NCBI GenBank assembly: GCA_030038095.1
Contig: JASHPK010000033.1
Location: 1-64,000 of the forward strand
Origin: Thermoplasmata archaeon
Lineage (GTDB): Archaea; Thermoplasmatota; Thermoplasmata; Lutacidiplasmatales; UBA184
Direction: 5' to 3'
DNA: 64,000 bases
A program made the position numbers and the translations under genes. Shown here piece after piece: positions 19,370 to 29,163 of the stretch (positions within the stretch are counted from its first letter, which is position 1; each line of letters begins with the position of its first letter). The notes under the pieces are model-generated. The model was not told where the DNA came from. It saw nothing but the letters and a program-made list of their open reading frames with translations, and did not search any database.

Positions 19370-21031
19370 ATGGCGCCTCGGATGCGAGAGGGACGGGCTC
19401 GACGCGGCACGCTTCCCCCACGGCACCGGGTCGGCCCCGAGGTCGAGTACCGGGGAGAGCTCCGCGACCGGTTCGAGGAGATCCTGACCCCGGAGGCGAC
19501 CGAGTTCCTCGTCGCCCTCGATGACCGCTTCGAGGAGGAGCGTCAGGAGGTTCTGCGACGCCGGGGAGGACTCCGGGCGGAGCTCAAGGCGGGCCGGGTG
19601 CCGGGCCCGCTCAAGGCGACGGAGAACCTCCGCCGGAGGGACTGGCGCGTGCCGCCACCCCCGCGCGATCTTCTCGACCGGCGGGTGGAGATCACGGGGC
19701 CGGTCGACCGCAAGATGATCATCAACGCCCTCAACTCGGGGGCGAGAGTCTACATGGCGGACTTCGAGGACGCCCACGCCCCGACCTGGGTCGGCACGGT
19801 CCAAGGTCAAGTGAACCTCTACGACGCGGTGCGTCGCACCATCGGGTACCAGAGCCCGGACGGGCGCGAATACCGCCTCAACCCGGAGACCGCGACCTTG
19901 ATGGTGCGACCGCGGGGCTGGCACCTCGACGAGTCCCACCTGTGGATCCGGGGGCACCCGATCTCGGCCAGCCTCTTCGACTTCGGTCTATACTTCTTCC
20001 ACAACGTGGAAGAGCTCGTCGAGCACGGGACCGGCCCCTACTTCTACCTCCCGAAATTGGAGGACCATCGGGAGGCCGAGCTCTGGAACGAGGTATTCCT
20101 CCGAGCCGAGGAGCGGTTCGACCTGCCGACCGGCACCATCCGGGCGACCGCCCTCATCGAGACCCTGCCCGCGGCGTTCCAGATGGACGAAATCCTCTGG
20201 GAGCTGCGGGACCACTCGGTCGGGCTCAACTGCGGACGGTGGGACTACCTCTTCAGCTTCATCAAGCAATACCGGGACGTCCCGTCGATCGTCTTCCCGG
20301 ACCGCGCCCGGCTCACCATGGGGAGCCCTTTCCTCACGGCGTACTCCCGCCTGCTCATCGAGACCTGCCATCGCCGGGGAGCGCATGCGATGGGCGGGAT
20401 GGCCGCGCAGATCCCGATCAAGAACGACGAGGCCGCGAATGCGGCGGCGCTCGCGAACGTCGCGGAGGACAAGTTCCGGGAAGTGCGTGCGGGGCACGAC
20501 GGGACGTGGGTCGCGCATCCGGGCCTCGTCCCGCTGGCCCTGTCGGTCTTCGATGCGGAGATGCCGGGCCCGAATCAGATCGATCGACCGCTGCCGGCCC
20601 TTCGCACGAACCCCGCGGAACTGCTCGATCTCCCGACCGGCCCCGTGAGCGAGGAGGGGGTACGCCGCAACTGCCGGGCGGCGTTCCGTTACCTAGCGTC
20701 CTGGTTGCGCGGCATCGGCTGCGTCCCGATCGACCACCTCATGGAGGACGCCGCCACGGCCGAGATCGCCCGCTCCCAGCTCTGGCAGTGGGTCCACCAC
20801 GGGGCCAGGATCGGCGGGCGGCGTAAGGTCGACGGGGCGATCGTGCGGGAGTTCCTCCGGAGGGAGGCCGCCGAACTCCGGAAGGAACGGGGGGAACCGA
20901 CGGAGTCGTCGAGCTCCGCCCGGGCGTTCTCCATCCTGGACCGCTTGGTGACGTCGGACCGTCTCGAGGAGTTTATGACACAGTACGCGTACTCGGAACT
21001 TCCCGAAGCCCCGGAGGAGATCGGCGGATGA
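19370..21031 (+). CDS. aceB: malate synthase (type A)
   Basis: [50 protein letters not shown]...[12 protein letters not shown]...[10 protein letters not shown]. Confidence 0.95.
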   Translation: MAPRMREGRARRGTLPPRHRVGPEVEYRGELRDRFEEILTPEATEFLVALDDRFEEERQEVLRRRGGLRAELKAGRVPGPLKATENLRRRDWRVPPPPRDLLDRRVEITGPVDRKMIINALNSGARVYMADFEDAHAPTWVGTVQGQVNLYDAVRRTIGYQSPDGREYRLNPETATLMVRPRGWHLDESHLWIRGHPISASLFDFGLYFFHNVEELVEHGTGPYFYLPKLEDHREAELWNEVFLRAEERFDLPTGTIRATALIETLPAAFQMDEILWELRDHSVGLNCGRWDYLFSFIKQYRDVPSIVFPDRARLTMGSPFLTAYSRLLIETCHRRGAHAMGGMAAQIPIKNDEAANAAALANVAEDKFREVRAGHDGTWVAHPGLVPLALSVFDAEMPGPNQIDRPLPALRTNPAELLDLPTGPVSEEGVRRNCRAAFRYLASWLRGIGCVPIDHLMEDAATAEIARSQLWQWVHHGARIGGRRKVDGAIVREFLRREAAELRKERGEPTESSSSARAFSILDRLVTSDRLEEFMTQYAYSELPEAPEEIGG

Positions 21032-22362
21032 GCGAGACCCTCAGCACCGAGTGGAAGACGTCCGAACGCTGGAAGGGGATCGTCCGACCGTACCGGACCG
21101 AGGACGTCGAGCGCCTCCGCGGGTCGATCGGCATCGAGCACACCCTGGCCCGTCTCGGGGCGGGCCGTCTGTGGAACCTCCTCCACACGGAACCGTACGT
21201 CCCGACCCTCGGCGCCATGACCGGCACCCAAGCGGTCCAGATGGTCGCCGCGGGCCTTCCCGCGATCTATGCGAGCGGATGGCAGGTCGCCGCCGACGCG
21301 AACGACGCGTCCGAGACGTACCCCGACCAGAGCCTCTACCCGGCCGACAGCATGCCGCACCTCGTCCGCCGGATCAACAACGCCTTCCGGCGCGAGGACG
21401 AAAAGCAACACGCGACGGGGGAGGGCTCGACCTACTGGTACGCGCCGATCGTGGCCGACGCCGAGGCGGGGTTCGGGGGCACCCTCAACGTCTTCGAGCT
21501 CACGAAGGCGCTCATCGAGGCGGGGGCCGCCGGCCTCCACCTCGAGGACCAGCTCGCCTCGGTCAAGAAGTGCGGCCACATGGGCGGCAAGGTCCTCGTC
21601 CCGGCCCGCGAGTTCAACCAGAAGCTCTGGGCGGCGCGGCTCGCCGCCGACATCGCGGGCGTGCCGACGCTGATCGTCGCCCGCACCGATGCCCTCAGCG
21701 CGAAGCTGCTCACGAGCGACATCGACCCGCGCGACGCGCCGTTCCTGACGGACCGCCGGACGCCGGAGGGTTTCTTCGAGATCACGGGCGGGCTCGACCA
21801 GGCGATCAGCCGGGGCCTCGCCTACGCACCGTACGCCGACCTCCTCTGGTTCGAGACGAGCAGCCCCGACCTCGGGGAGGCGAAGCGGTTCGCGAGCGAG
21901 ATCCACCGCGAGTTCCCCGGAAAGCTCCTCGCCTACAACTGCTCCCCGTCGTTCAACTGGCGACAGAAGCTCTCGGAGGAGGCGATCGCCGAGTTCCAGT
22001 CGACGATCGCCGAGATGGGCTACAAGTTCCAGTTCGTCACCCTCGCCGGATTCCACGCCGTGAACCTCTCGATGTTCCGGCTCGCTCGAGGCTACTCCGA
22101 GCGCGGCATGAGCGCCTATTCCGAGCTCCAGGAGGAGGAGTTCCGCGCCGAACGCGAGGGGTACGCGGCCGTGAAGCACCAGTCGTTCGTCGGGACGGGA
22201 TACTTCGACGACGTCGCGCAGGTGCTCTCGGGGGGACTCACGACCACCCTCGCGATGGAAGGGTCGACCGAGCAGGAGCAGTTCGCCGAGAAGGGCGGCC
22301 GGGACTCCTCCGGCACCCGGGTCGAGGGACGCAAGCGGACCTCCTCCTCGAAGGCTACCTAG
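21028..22362 (+). CDS. aceA: isocitrate lyase
   Basis: [42 protein letters not shown] catalytic motif, [11 protein letters not shown]; overlaps the malate synthase stop. Confidence 0.97.
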   Translation: MSETLSTEWKTSERWKGIVRPYRTEDVERLRGSIGIEHTLARLGAGRLWNLLHTEPYVPTLGAMTGTQAVQMVAAGLPAIYASGWQVAADANDASETYPDQSLYPADSMPHLVRRINNAFRREDEKQHATGEGSTYWYAPIVADAEAGFGGTLNVFELTKALIEAGAAGLHLEDQLASVKKCGHMGGKVLVPAREFNQKLWAARLAADIAGVPTLIVARTDALSAKLLTSDIDPRDAPFLTDRRTPEGFFEITGGLDQAISRGLAYAPYADLLWFETSSPDLGEAKRFASEIHREFPGKLLAYNCSPSFNWRQKLSEEAIAEFQSTIAEMGYKFQFVTLAGFHAVNLSMFRLARGYSERGMSAYSELQEEEFRAEREGYAAVKHQSFVGTGYFDDVAQVLSGGLTTTLAMEGSTEQEQFAEKGGRDSSGTRVEGRKRTSSSKAT

Positions 22363-22381
22363 CGGGCCGGGCGGCCCCGCC

Positions 22382-23536
22382 CTACGGCGCCGACGGCCGG
22401 GGCCACAGCTCGCGGGCGGCGACGAGCCGCATGATCTCCGAAGGACCGTGCGCGATCGGACCGCTGCGGACGTCGCGCCAGCGCTGCTCGTGCGGGAGCG
22501 CCCCCGAGTACCCCCGGCCGCCGTGGAACTGGATCGCGTGGTCGATCGCCGAGAGCGCGGTCTCGGTCGCGAGCCACTTCGCCAGCGCCGCGGCCCCCTC
22601 GGCCTCCTCGCCCCGCTCGAGCCGCCCGAGGACCTTCTCGACGTACAGCCAGGCCGCCTCGAGGCGCACGCCATCCTCGACCAGCGGGAACGAGACCCCC
22701 TCCTGAGCGGAGAGCGGCTTGCGGAAGGCCACGCGGCCGCCCACGTACCGGACGGTCTCCTCCCACGATGCCCACGCGGCTCCGAGGTAGATCGCGGCGA
22801 GGAGCGCCCGCTCCCGAGTGAATTCCCCCCGAAGGTACCCGAAGGCACGGCCGACGTCGCCGATTCGGTAGCGCGCCGGGAGCCGCACGTGGTCGTAGCG
22901 GACCTGTCCGCGCCGCTGCCAGCGCTCGCCCAGATCCGGCGCATCCACGCCCCGGGAGATCCCCTCGAGGTCCTGCGGGACGAGGAAGGCGGTGATCGCG
23001 GCGTGCGGATCTGCGTCCGTGACCCGGCCGTAGACGATCGCCGCCTGCGCATCGGAGGCGAAGGCCGCCTCGCTCTTTGTGCCGGTGAGAACGTAGGCGT
23101 TCCCGTCGGGTCGGGCCTCGAGCGAGAGCGCGCTCGCATCCGAGCCGGCTCCGGGCTCGGTGATCTGGTTTCCGACGAGCTTCTCCCCCCGGACGATGGG
23201 CCGGAACCACTCCTCGACGAGCTCCGCACTCCCGTGCTCGGCGAGGACCCGCGAGAACTCGGGCTGCAGGGACAGTTTCGCGAAGGCCGTGCCGGACCGG
23301 TACGCGAGGGTGAAGAGCCCGATGCCCACTCTCGGCAGCGGGAGTCCCCGGCCCCCGAGGCGGGACGCGGTGTGAAGGCCGAGCAGCCCCGCTTCGCCGA
23401 GCTGTCGGAACTCGCGCCAGGGGAACTCGGGCCGGCGGTCGAGCTCCCGGTAACGCCGGGCGAGGTCGAGGCGTTCCGCGGCCACCCGGACTTCCTCGGC
23501 GATCGGGTCCGCGGGGATCGGGGGGGCCGTCTCCAT
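22382..23536 (-). CDS. acyl-CoA dehydrogenase family protein
   Basis: GNQITEPGAGSDASAL, FHGGRGYSGALPHEQRWRDVRSGPIAHGPSEIMR. Confidence 0.92.
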   Translation of the reverse strand: METAPPIPADPIAEEVRVAAERLDLARRYRELDRRPEFPWREFRQLGEAGLLGLHTASRLGGRGLPLPRVGIGLFTLAYRSGTAFAKLSLQPEFSRVLAEHGSAELVEEWFRPIVRGEKLVGNQITEPGAGSDASALSLEARPDGNAYVLTGTKSEAAFASDAQAAIVYGRVTDADPHAAITAFLVPQDLEGISRGVDAPDLGERWQRRGQVRYDHVRLPARYRIGDVGRAFGYLRGEFTRERALLAAIYLGAAWASWEETVRYVGGRVAFRKPLSAQEGVSFPLVEDGVRLEAAWLYVEKVLGRLERGEEAEGAAALAKWLATETALSAIDHAIQFHGGRGYSGALPHEQRWRDVRSGPIAHGPSEIMRLVAARELWPRPSAP

Positions 23537-24843
23537 CAGAGCCCCTCCCGCCGGAAGTGCGGCTCCCCGGTCCGCGGGGGCCCCTTCGGCGGGTGCTCGC
23601 CGATGACCCCCGCGCGACGCAGGGTCTCAATGCGCTCGCGATCGTACCCGAGCAGCTCCCCCAGGATCCGGTCGTTGTCCTGCCCGAGCCACGGAGCCCC
23701 CCGCCACACCCCACCCGGGGTCTCCGAGAACTTCGGGGCCACGCCGGCCCCCTTCACCCGACCCGCGATCGGATCGTCCCACTCCAACAGCATCTCGCGC
23801 GCCCGGTAGTGGGGGTCGCGCGCGATGTCGGCGATGTCGAGGACGCGGGAGATCGCCACGTCGTGCTCGCGGCCGAGCCGTTCCAGCTCCTCCCGCGTGC
23901 GGCCCCGACAGAACTCGGCGATCGCTCGGTCGACCGGTTCGCGGTGCGCGAGCCGGTAGTCCCGGTCGTCGTACGTTCGATCGGCGAATCCGATGAGCTC
24001 GCGGAGCCGAGCCCACGCGTCGGGCGTCGGCGCGGCCACCACGACCCAGCCGTCCGAGGCGCGATGGACATCGTAGGGGTGGAGCCGGGCATGCGCTGTC
24101 CCGTACCGCCCCCGCACGACCCCGCGCATGAAGTAGTCGAGGGCGAGGTTCTCGAGCAGGGTGAAGAACACCTCGTACTGCGCGACATCGACCGCCTGAC
24201 CTTTTCCCGTGCGCTCCGCGTGGATGAACCCCATGAGCCCGGCCGTCGCCGCGGCCAGGCCGGTGACGGTGTCGTTGAGTGCCGTGCCCGAGCGCATCGG
24301 AGGCGACGGATCCGGCTCGCCCTGGAGCGAGAGGTAGCCGCTGAAGGCTTGGGCGGTGAGATCGTACGACGGGGCCGCGACGCGGCTCGGGGAGCCCGTG
24401 CTCCCGTAGCCCGAGACGTGGACGATCGTGAGCCGGGGGTTGGTCTCCCAGACCTCCCGGTCGGACAGCCCGAACTTGTCGTAGGTGCCCGGCCGGCTCG
24501 ATTCGATCCAGATGTCCGATTCGCGGACGAGGCCCAGGAAGATCGCGCGACCCTCCGGGCGCCGAACGTCCACGCCGAGAGAGAGCTTGTTGCGCGAGTA
24601 CTGGACCCACGATTCCGACACGACATCCGCCGGATCGCTCCCGGGGAGCAGGGGCCGCAGGCTCCGGGTCGCGTCGGCGAACGGCGGTTCGAAGGGAGGT
24701 CCCTCGACGTGAATGACCCGCGCGCCGAACTCTCCGAGGTAGGTCGCCGCCCAGGGTCCGGCCACGAATCGCGCCGAGTCCAGGACCCGGAGTCCCACGA
24801 GAGGTCCGTACGGCGGTACCAACGGCTCCTGGGGAGAAGGCAC
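23536..24843 (-). CDS. CaiB/BaiF (family III) CoA-transferase
   Basis: GLRVLDSARFVAGPWAATYLGEFGARVIHVEGP...SRNKLSLGVDVRRPEG...IWIESSRPGTYDKFGL...; GTG start at 24843 inferred inside the longer ORF 23536-26103. Confidence 0.92.
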   Translation of the reverse strand: MPSPQEPLVPPYGPLVGLRVLDSARFVAGPWAATYLGEFGARVIHVEGPPFEPPFADATRSLRPLLPGSDPADVVSESWVQYSRNKLSLGVDVRRPEGRAIFLGLVRESDIWIESSRPGTYDKFGLSDREVWETNPRLTIVHVSGYGSTGSPSRVAAPSYDLTAQAFSGYLSLQGEPDPSPPMRSGTALNDTVTGLAAATAGLMGFIHAERTGKGQAVDVAQYEVFFTLLENLALDYFMRGVVRGRYGTAHARLHPYDVHRASDGWVVVAAPTPDAWARLRELIGFADRTYDDRDYRLAHREPVDRAIAEFCRGRTREELERLGREHDVAISRVLDIADIARDPHYRAREMLLEWDDPIAGRVKGAGVAPKFSETPGGVWRGAPWLGQDNDRILGELLGYDRERIETLRRAGVIGEHPPKGPPRTGEPHFRREGL

Positions 24844-24930
24844 GGACGGCGACCCCGTTCGCGCTCGATAATCTTCGAGGTTCAGCCCGAAACCTCCCCG
24901 TCCAAATATGCCGGCCCCCTCGGCGCGCCG

Positions 24931-25671
24931 ATGGCTGAACCGCCGTGGGTCCGATTCGAGGGCGCCCGCTTCCGGGACGAGCTGACGAAGTACAAGATGG
25001 CGAACCACCCGTTCAAGACCCATCCGTTCTTCGACCGGCTGGAGAAGGGCGAGATCGCCCGGCCGCTCGTCCAGGCGTGGGCGAAGCAGTTCTACCCTTG
25101 GCTCGCGAGCGTCCCGATCGCGATGGCCGAGCGCTTTTCGAACTGCTCGTGGGACCCGGGGAACGACCGGTACCGCCGGATGATCCTCGACCAGCTGGTC
25201 GAGGAGGCCGGAGACCCGAAGGGCAAGGCCCCGGGCCATCCGGAGCTCTGGCTCCGCTTCTGCGAGGGGCTTGGGATCCCCCGCGGCGAGGTCCAGTCGG
25301 CGCCGCTCCTCCCGAGCACGATGGTCGCCATCGATGACTTCCTCTACACGAACCGCGTCAACACGTTCTACGTCTCGGCCGCCGGTTCGAGCGAGCCCCC
25401 CAACGTCGAGCTGTGCGCCCGCTTGCTGCCCGCGTTCCGGCAGCACTACCACGTCGACGAGGACCATCTCGAGTACTACACCCTGCACGTCACCGCGGAC
25501 GTCGAGCACAGCGAGTGGATCGGCCAGATCGTCGCGGGCTTTGCGAGCACCCCCGAGGTCCGCAAGCAGATGTGGGACCAGATGATGCGCGGGTTTGCGA
25601 TCCACGCCCTGCTCGTCGACGGCGTTCTCGCCACGAACGGCGGGACCGCGCCCACGAGCAAGAATAAATAG
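24931..25671 (+). CDS. TenA/PqqC-like (heme-oxygenase-fold) protein
   Basis: HPFKTHPFFDRLEKGEIARPLVQAWAKQFYPWLASVPIAM...HYHVDEDHLEYYTLHVTADVEHSEW. Confidence 0.8.
   Translation: MAEPPWVRFEGARFRDELTKYKMANHPFKTHPFFDRLEKGEIARPLVQAWAKQFYPWLASVPIAMAERFSNCSWDPGNDRYRRMILDQLVEEAGDPKGKAPGHPELWLRFCEGLGIPRGEVQSAPLLPSTMVAIDDFLYTNRVNTFYVSAAGSSEPPNVELCARLLPAFRQHYHVDEDHLEYYTLHVTADVEHSEWIGQIVAGFASTPEVRKQMWDQMMRGFAIHALLVDGVLATNGGTAPTSKNK
25663..25670 (+). promoter_or_regulatory. TATA box aataaata for the aromatic amino-acid operon
   Basis: Centre about 28 nt upstream of ATG 25695; overlaps the stop of the preceding gene. Confidence 0.6.
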
Positions 25672-25694
25672 GAGTGGGAGGGATTTCCGCGGCG

Positions 25695-25766
25695 ATGGCC
25701 GACGGGACCGACCGCGCGTGCCCCGCCTGCGCGAGCTGCCGGACGGCCGTCGCCTGGCCCTGGTGA
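25695..25766 (+). CDS. candidate leader peptide MADGTDRACPACASCRTAVAWPW
   Basis: 23 codons ending TGG CCC TGG TGA; starts where a leaderless transcript from TATA 25663-25670 would start; too short for the ORF track. Confidence 0.4.
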   Translation: MADGTDRACPACASCRTAVAWPW

Positions 25767-25772
25767 ACGGGA

Positions 25773-25860
25773 GGCGCCGGGAGGGCGCCGCCCCGTCGTG
25801 CCCTGCACGATCCTGGGTCGACCTCTTCTCGGTGTTTCCCTCCGAAAAAGAACCCGGAGG
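25773..25860 (+). promoter_or_regulatory. candidate attenuator / Shine-Dalgarno-sequestering leader structure
   Basis: GGCGCC 25773-25778/GGCGCC 25784-25789; TCGTGC 25796-25801/GCACGA 25805-25810; CCTCCG 25839-25844/CGGAGG 25855-25860 (contains SD); alternative GGAGGG 25780-25785 with CCCTCC 25838-25843. Confidence 0.4.
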
Positions 25861-25872
25861 AGAACCGCAACG

Positions 25873-26625
25873 ATGTACGGCAAGGAGATCCGACTGCGTC
25901 GCATCTTTCCCGACCCGGCCCGACATCTGTTCTCGGTCCCGCTCGACCATCCGGTGTCGATGGGGCCGATCGACGGGCTCGAGGCCCTCGGGCCTCTCGC
26001 CCGGGAGCTCCAGAACGGAGGCGCCGACCTGCTCATCGTCACCAAGGGGGCCGTGCGCGAGCTCGCGCCCGTCCTCGCTCCTCGCACGCTCGTGGGGATC
26101 CACGTCTCCGCCTCGACCAGCCTGGGCTCGACCGCGAACCTCAAGGTCCTGGTCGGGACCGCCGAAGAGGCCGTCAGCCTCGGCGCCGATCTGCTGTCGG
26201 TGCAGGTCAACTTCGGGGTTCCCGAGGAGCCCGACATGCTCCGGGATCTCGGCGTCGCCGCCGACCAGTGCCGGCGGCTCGGGTTACCGCTGCTCTGCAT
26301 GGCCTATGTGAAGAAGGCGAACGGCGGGACCCCGGACGAGCTCCGCCACGCCGCCCGCGCCGCGGCGGACACCGGGGCCGACATCGTGAAGACGAGCTAC
26401 CCCGGCTCGTCCGGGGAGTTCGCGGCCCTCTGCCGGACCACCCCCGTCCCGGTGCTCATCGGTGGGGGGGCCCGCCTCGACGATGAGGCGAGCTTCCTGC
26501 GGATCGTGACGGAGAGCCTTGCGGCCGGGGGGGCGGGTATCTGCATCGGCCGCAACCTCTTCCAGCGACAGCCCGTCGGTCCGTTCGCGCGGCGGATCGC
26601 GACCCTGCTGCACGGACCCGCGTAG
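25873..26625 (+). CDS. 2-amino-3,7-dideoxy-D-threo-hept-6-ulosonate synthase (archaeal aro pathway, aldolase family)
   Basis: FDBA/DeoC-like barrel: RHLFSVPLDHPVSMGPIDGLE...GADLLSVQVNFGVPEE...IVKTSYPGSSGEF...VPVLIGGGARLDDEASFL; followed by 3-dehydroquinate synthase II. Confidence 0.88.
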   Translation: MYGKEIRLRRIFPDPARHLFSVPLDHPVSMGPIDGLEALGPLARELQNGGADLLIVTKGAVRELAPVLAPRTLVGIHVSASTSLGSTANLKVLVGTAEEAVSLGADLLSVQVNFGVPEEPDMLRDLGVAADQCRRLGLPLLCMAYVKKANGGTPDELRHAARAAADTGADIVKTSYPGSSGEFAALCRTTPVPVLIGGGARLDDEASFLRIVTESLAAGGAGICIGRNLFQRQPVGPFARRIATLLHGPA

Positions 26626-26638
26626 GAGATCGACGGCC

Positions 26639-27670
26639 GTGACGCGGGAGCGGGTCGCGATCGCCCCGGTCGCCGAGCCCTCCGCCGAGTGCTCGGAGAT
26701 CGTGGAGCGCGCGCGACGTCGCGGCTTCTACCGGTTCATCGCGCCCCCGGGGCTCGGGATCGAACGAAAGGAGGGCGAGGAGTGGCTCACGCGGGAGGCC
26801 GACCGGCTGGTCGGCCTCGACGCCCATCATCCGTCGGTCCCTATCTCGCGCATCGCGACCGAGGCCGAGCTCGACACCGCGCTCCGCACGGTGCCGGTCG
26901 GCGGGATCCTTCTGGTCGAGTGGACCGGCGACCGGCTCATCCCCCTCGAGAACGCCGTGGCGGCGCGAGGGCGGCGGTTCCGGCTCTGGGCGCTGGCCCA
27001 CCGGCCGGACGAAGTGCCGGGGGCCCTGGGGGCGCTCGAGCACGGGGCGGACCGCGTCATCGTCGAGGTCCGGAGCCCGGACGAGGTCGACGCGGTCGAG
27101 CTCCGCCTCGAGGGCCCGCTCCCGACGGCGCTCTCGTGGGAGCTCCTCGAGCTCGACGCCGTCACCCCGGTCGGGATCGGCGACCGCATCCTGGTCGATA
27201 CGACGTCGCTGCTCCTCCCGGAGGAAGGTCTGCTCATCGGGAGCGCGGCGGCCTTCCTCTATCACGTCCGCAGCGAGGCCGTCGGGTCGAAGTTCAGCCG
27301 TCCCCGGCCGTTCCGGATCAACGCGGGCTCGCCCCACAGCTATGTGCTGATGGCGGACGGCTCGACCCGGTACTTGTCGGAGCTCGCCGCCGGGGACGCG
27401 GTCCTCGCGACGACCCCGAACGGCGCCGGGCGCTCGGTCCGGGTCGGACGGGTGAAGATCGAGCGCCGACCGATGATGCTCCTCGCCGCACCGGACGGAC
27501 CGGCGCGGCGGACGATCTTCCTCCAGGAGGCCGAGACCGTCCGCCTCTCGGGGGAGTCGAATCCGATCGCCACCACCGACGTGAAGTCGGGAACCCGGGT
27601 GTTCGGGGCGCGCCTTCCCCCCGCGCGGCACCTGGGCCGCGCCGTCGAGGAGTCCCTCGAGGAACGATGA
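26639..27670 (+). CDS. 3-dehydroquinate synthase II
   Basis: LLIGSAAAFLYHVRSEAVGSKFSRPRPFRINAGSPHSYVLMADGSTRYLSELAAGDAVL is diagnostic. Confidence 0.94.
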   Translation: MTRERVAIAPVAEPSAECSEIVERARRRGFYRFIAPPGLGIERKEGEEWLTREADRLVGLDAHHPSVPISRIATEAELDTALRTVPVGGILLVEWTGDRLIPLENAVAARGRRFRLWALAHRPDEVPGALGALEHGADRVIVEVRSPDEVDAVELRLEGPLPTALSWELLELDAVTPVGIGDRILVDTTSLLLPEEGLLIGSAAAFLYHVRSEAVGSKFSRPRPFRINAGSPHSYVLMADGSTRYLSELAAGDAVLATTPNGAGRSVRVGRVKIERRPMMLLAAPDGPARRTIFLQEAETVRLSGESNPIATTDVKSGTRVFGARLPPARHLGRAVEESLEER

Positions 27671-29163
27671 GCGAACGAAGCCCGCGACTCGTGGTCACCC
27701 TCCCCGGCCGCTCGGTCGGGGACCTCCGGGGGGAGATCGAGCTCGCGCGCGGAGCCGGCGCCGACGCGGCGGAGGTTCGCCTCGATCGACTGGCCGAGGG
27801 GGAGAGCGATCGACTGGCCGAGCTGTTCCCGAGCCCGCTGCCCCTGCTCGCCACCCTGCGATCGACGGCCGAAGGGGGCGAGGGGCCGGACGACGCGGGG
27901 CCCCGCGCGGCCCGTTTGATGGCGGCCGCGACGCTGCCGTTCGACTGGATCGATGTCGAGGTCGACCGAGACCGCGAGATCGAAGGGCATCTCTCGCCGC
28001 CCCGGGGGCTCATCGCGTCGACCCATCTGCCCGGCGGCGCGGACCCGGAGGAGCTCGCGCGTCGAGTACGAGAACCGCCCCCGGCCGGCGGCGTGAGGAA
28101 AATCGTGCTTCCCGCCTCGGTGGGCGGCCTCTTCGCGCGGGTGCTCCCGTCGCTCCCTCCGGCCGGCGAGTTGCCGCTGGTGGTGCTCACCACGGGCGCC
28201 TCGGCGCCGCTCCTGCGGGCCTGGTCACGGCGGCTCGGATGGCCGATCGTCTTCGCGAGCCTTCCGCAGGGTCCTCCGGGAGCTCGGGGCGCCGGGCCCG
28301 TCGAACCCGGTCAGATCCCGGTGGACCGGTTGCGATGGTTCCTCGATGCGGAGGGAGAGGCTCCCCTCCTCGGCATCGCGGGCCATCCGGTCGCTCACTC
28401 GGCGAGCCCTTACCTCCATGGACGGTGGATGCACGCGGCCCGACGCCGGGGCCTCTACGTGCCGCTCGATTTTGCCTCCGACGAGGAGTTCGTCGACTCG
28501 CTCCGGCCGCTCGCCGAGCGGGGCTTCCGAGGGCTCAACGTCACGCACCCGTACAAGGAGACGGCGTTCGCGGCCGCGAGCCGCGTCGGCCGGGGGGCGG
28601 AAGCGTGCGGGGTCGCGAACTGCCTCACCTTCCGAGGGGAAGAGGTCGAGGCCGAGAACACCGATCTCGTGGCCATCCTGCGGCGCCTCGACGAGCTCCG
28701 CGAGCAATCGCGATGGAACGGACGGACGATGACGGTGCTCGGCGCGGGAGGCGCGGCCCGGGCCAGCCTCGCGGCGGCGCGCGAGCTCGGCGTGACCGCG
28801 CGCCTCTGGGCGCGGCAGGCGGAATCCGGACGGGACCTCGCGAAGTCGTTCGGGGCCGAGTTCGGCCCTCCCCCGGTGCGCGAGACCCCGGATCTCGTCG
28901 TGCAGGCGACCGAGGCGGGACGCGCGGGCGCCGGCCCCCTCGCCATTCCGCTCTCCCAGCTCGTCGGACGGGGCGCTCACGTCCTCGACTGGGTCTATCG
29001 GCCGGACGATCCGTCCGTGCGTACCGAGGCCGAGCGGTTGGGAGCGACCTACGAGGACGGCTGGAGGCTGCTCGTCTACCAGGCGGCCGCGAGCTTCGCG
29101 GTCTGGTGGGGAGCGGAGCCCTCGGCGGACGAGGTCGAGCAGGCGATCGGAGCCGGGTCATGA
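27667..29163 (+). CDS. bifunctional 3-dehydroquinate dehydratase (type I) / shikimate dehydrogenase
   Basis: N-terminal AroD-type (AEVRLDRLAE...LLATLRSTAEGG...IDVEVD), C-terminal AroE (GIAGHPVAHSASPYLH...GLNVTHPYKETAF...NTDLVAILRRL...VLGAGGAARA). Confidence 0.93.
   Translation: MSERSPRLVVTLPGRSVGDLRGEIELARGAGADAAEVRLDRLAEGESDRLAELFPSPLPLLATLRSTAEGGEGPDDAGPRAARLMAAATLPFDWIDVEVDRDREIEGHLSPPRGLIASTHLPGGADPEELARRVREPPPAGGVRKIVLPASVGGLFARVLPSLPPAGELPLVVLTTGASAPLLRAWSRRLGWPIVFASLPQGPPGARGAGPVEPGQIPVDRLRWFLDAEGEAPLLGIAGHPVAHSASPYLHGRWMHAARRRGLYVPLDFASDEEFVDSLRPLAERGFRGLNVTHPYKETAFAAASRVGRGAEACGVANCLTFRGEEVEAENTDLVAILRRLDELREQSRWNGRTMTVLGAGGAARASLAAARELGVTARLWARQAESGRDLAKSFGAEFGPPPVRETPDLVVQATEAGRAGAGPLAIPLSQLVGRGAHVLDWVYRPDDPSVRTEAERLGATYEDGWRLLVYQAAASFAVWWGAEPSADEVEQAIGAGS

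Noticed and set aside
20689-23229. 846-aa minus-strand ORF
   Set aside because: Runs antisense through malate synthase and isocitrate lyase and out of frame with the acyl-CoA dehydrogenase.
23536-26103. 855-aa minus-strand ORF as a single CoA-transferase
   Set aside because: The N-terminal ~420 aa is antisense to tenA-like and ADH synthase genes; real start inferred at 24843.
25595-26311. 238-aa + strand ORF spanning the aro-operon leader
   Set aside because: Out of frame with both tenA-like and ADH synthase genes, Arg/Ser/Pro-rich, no motif; frame-shadow of real genes.
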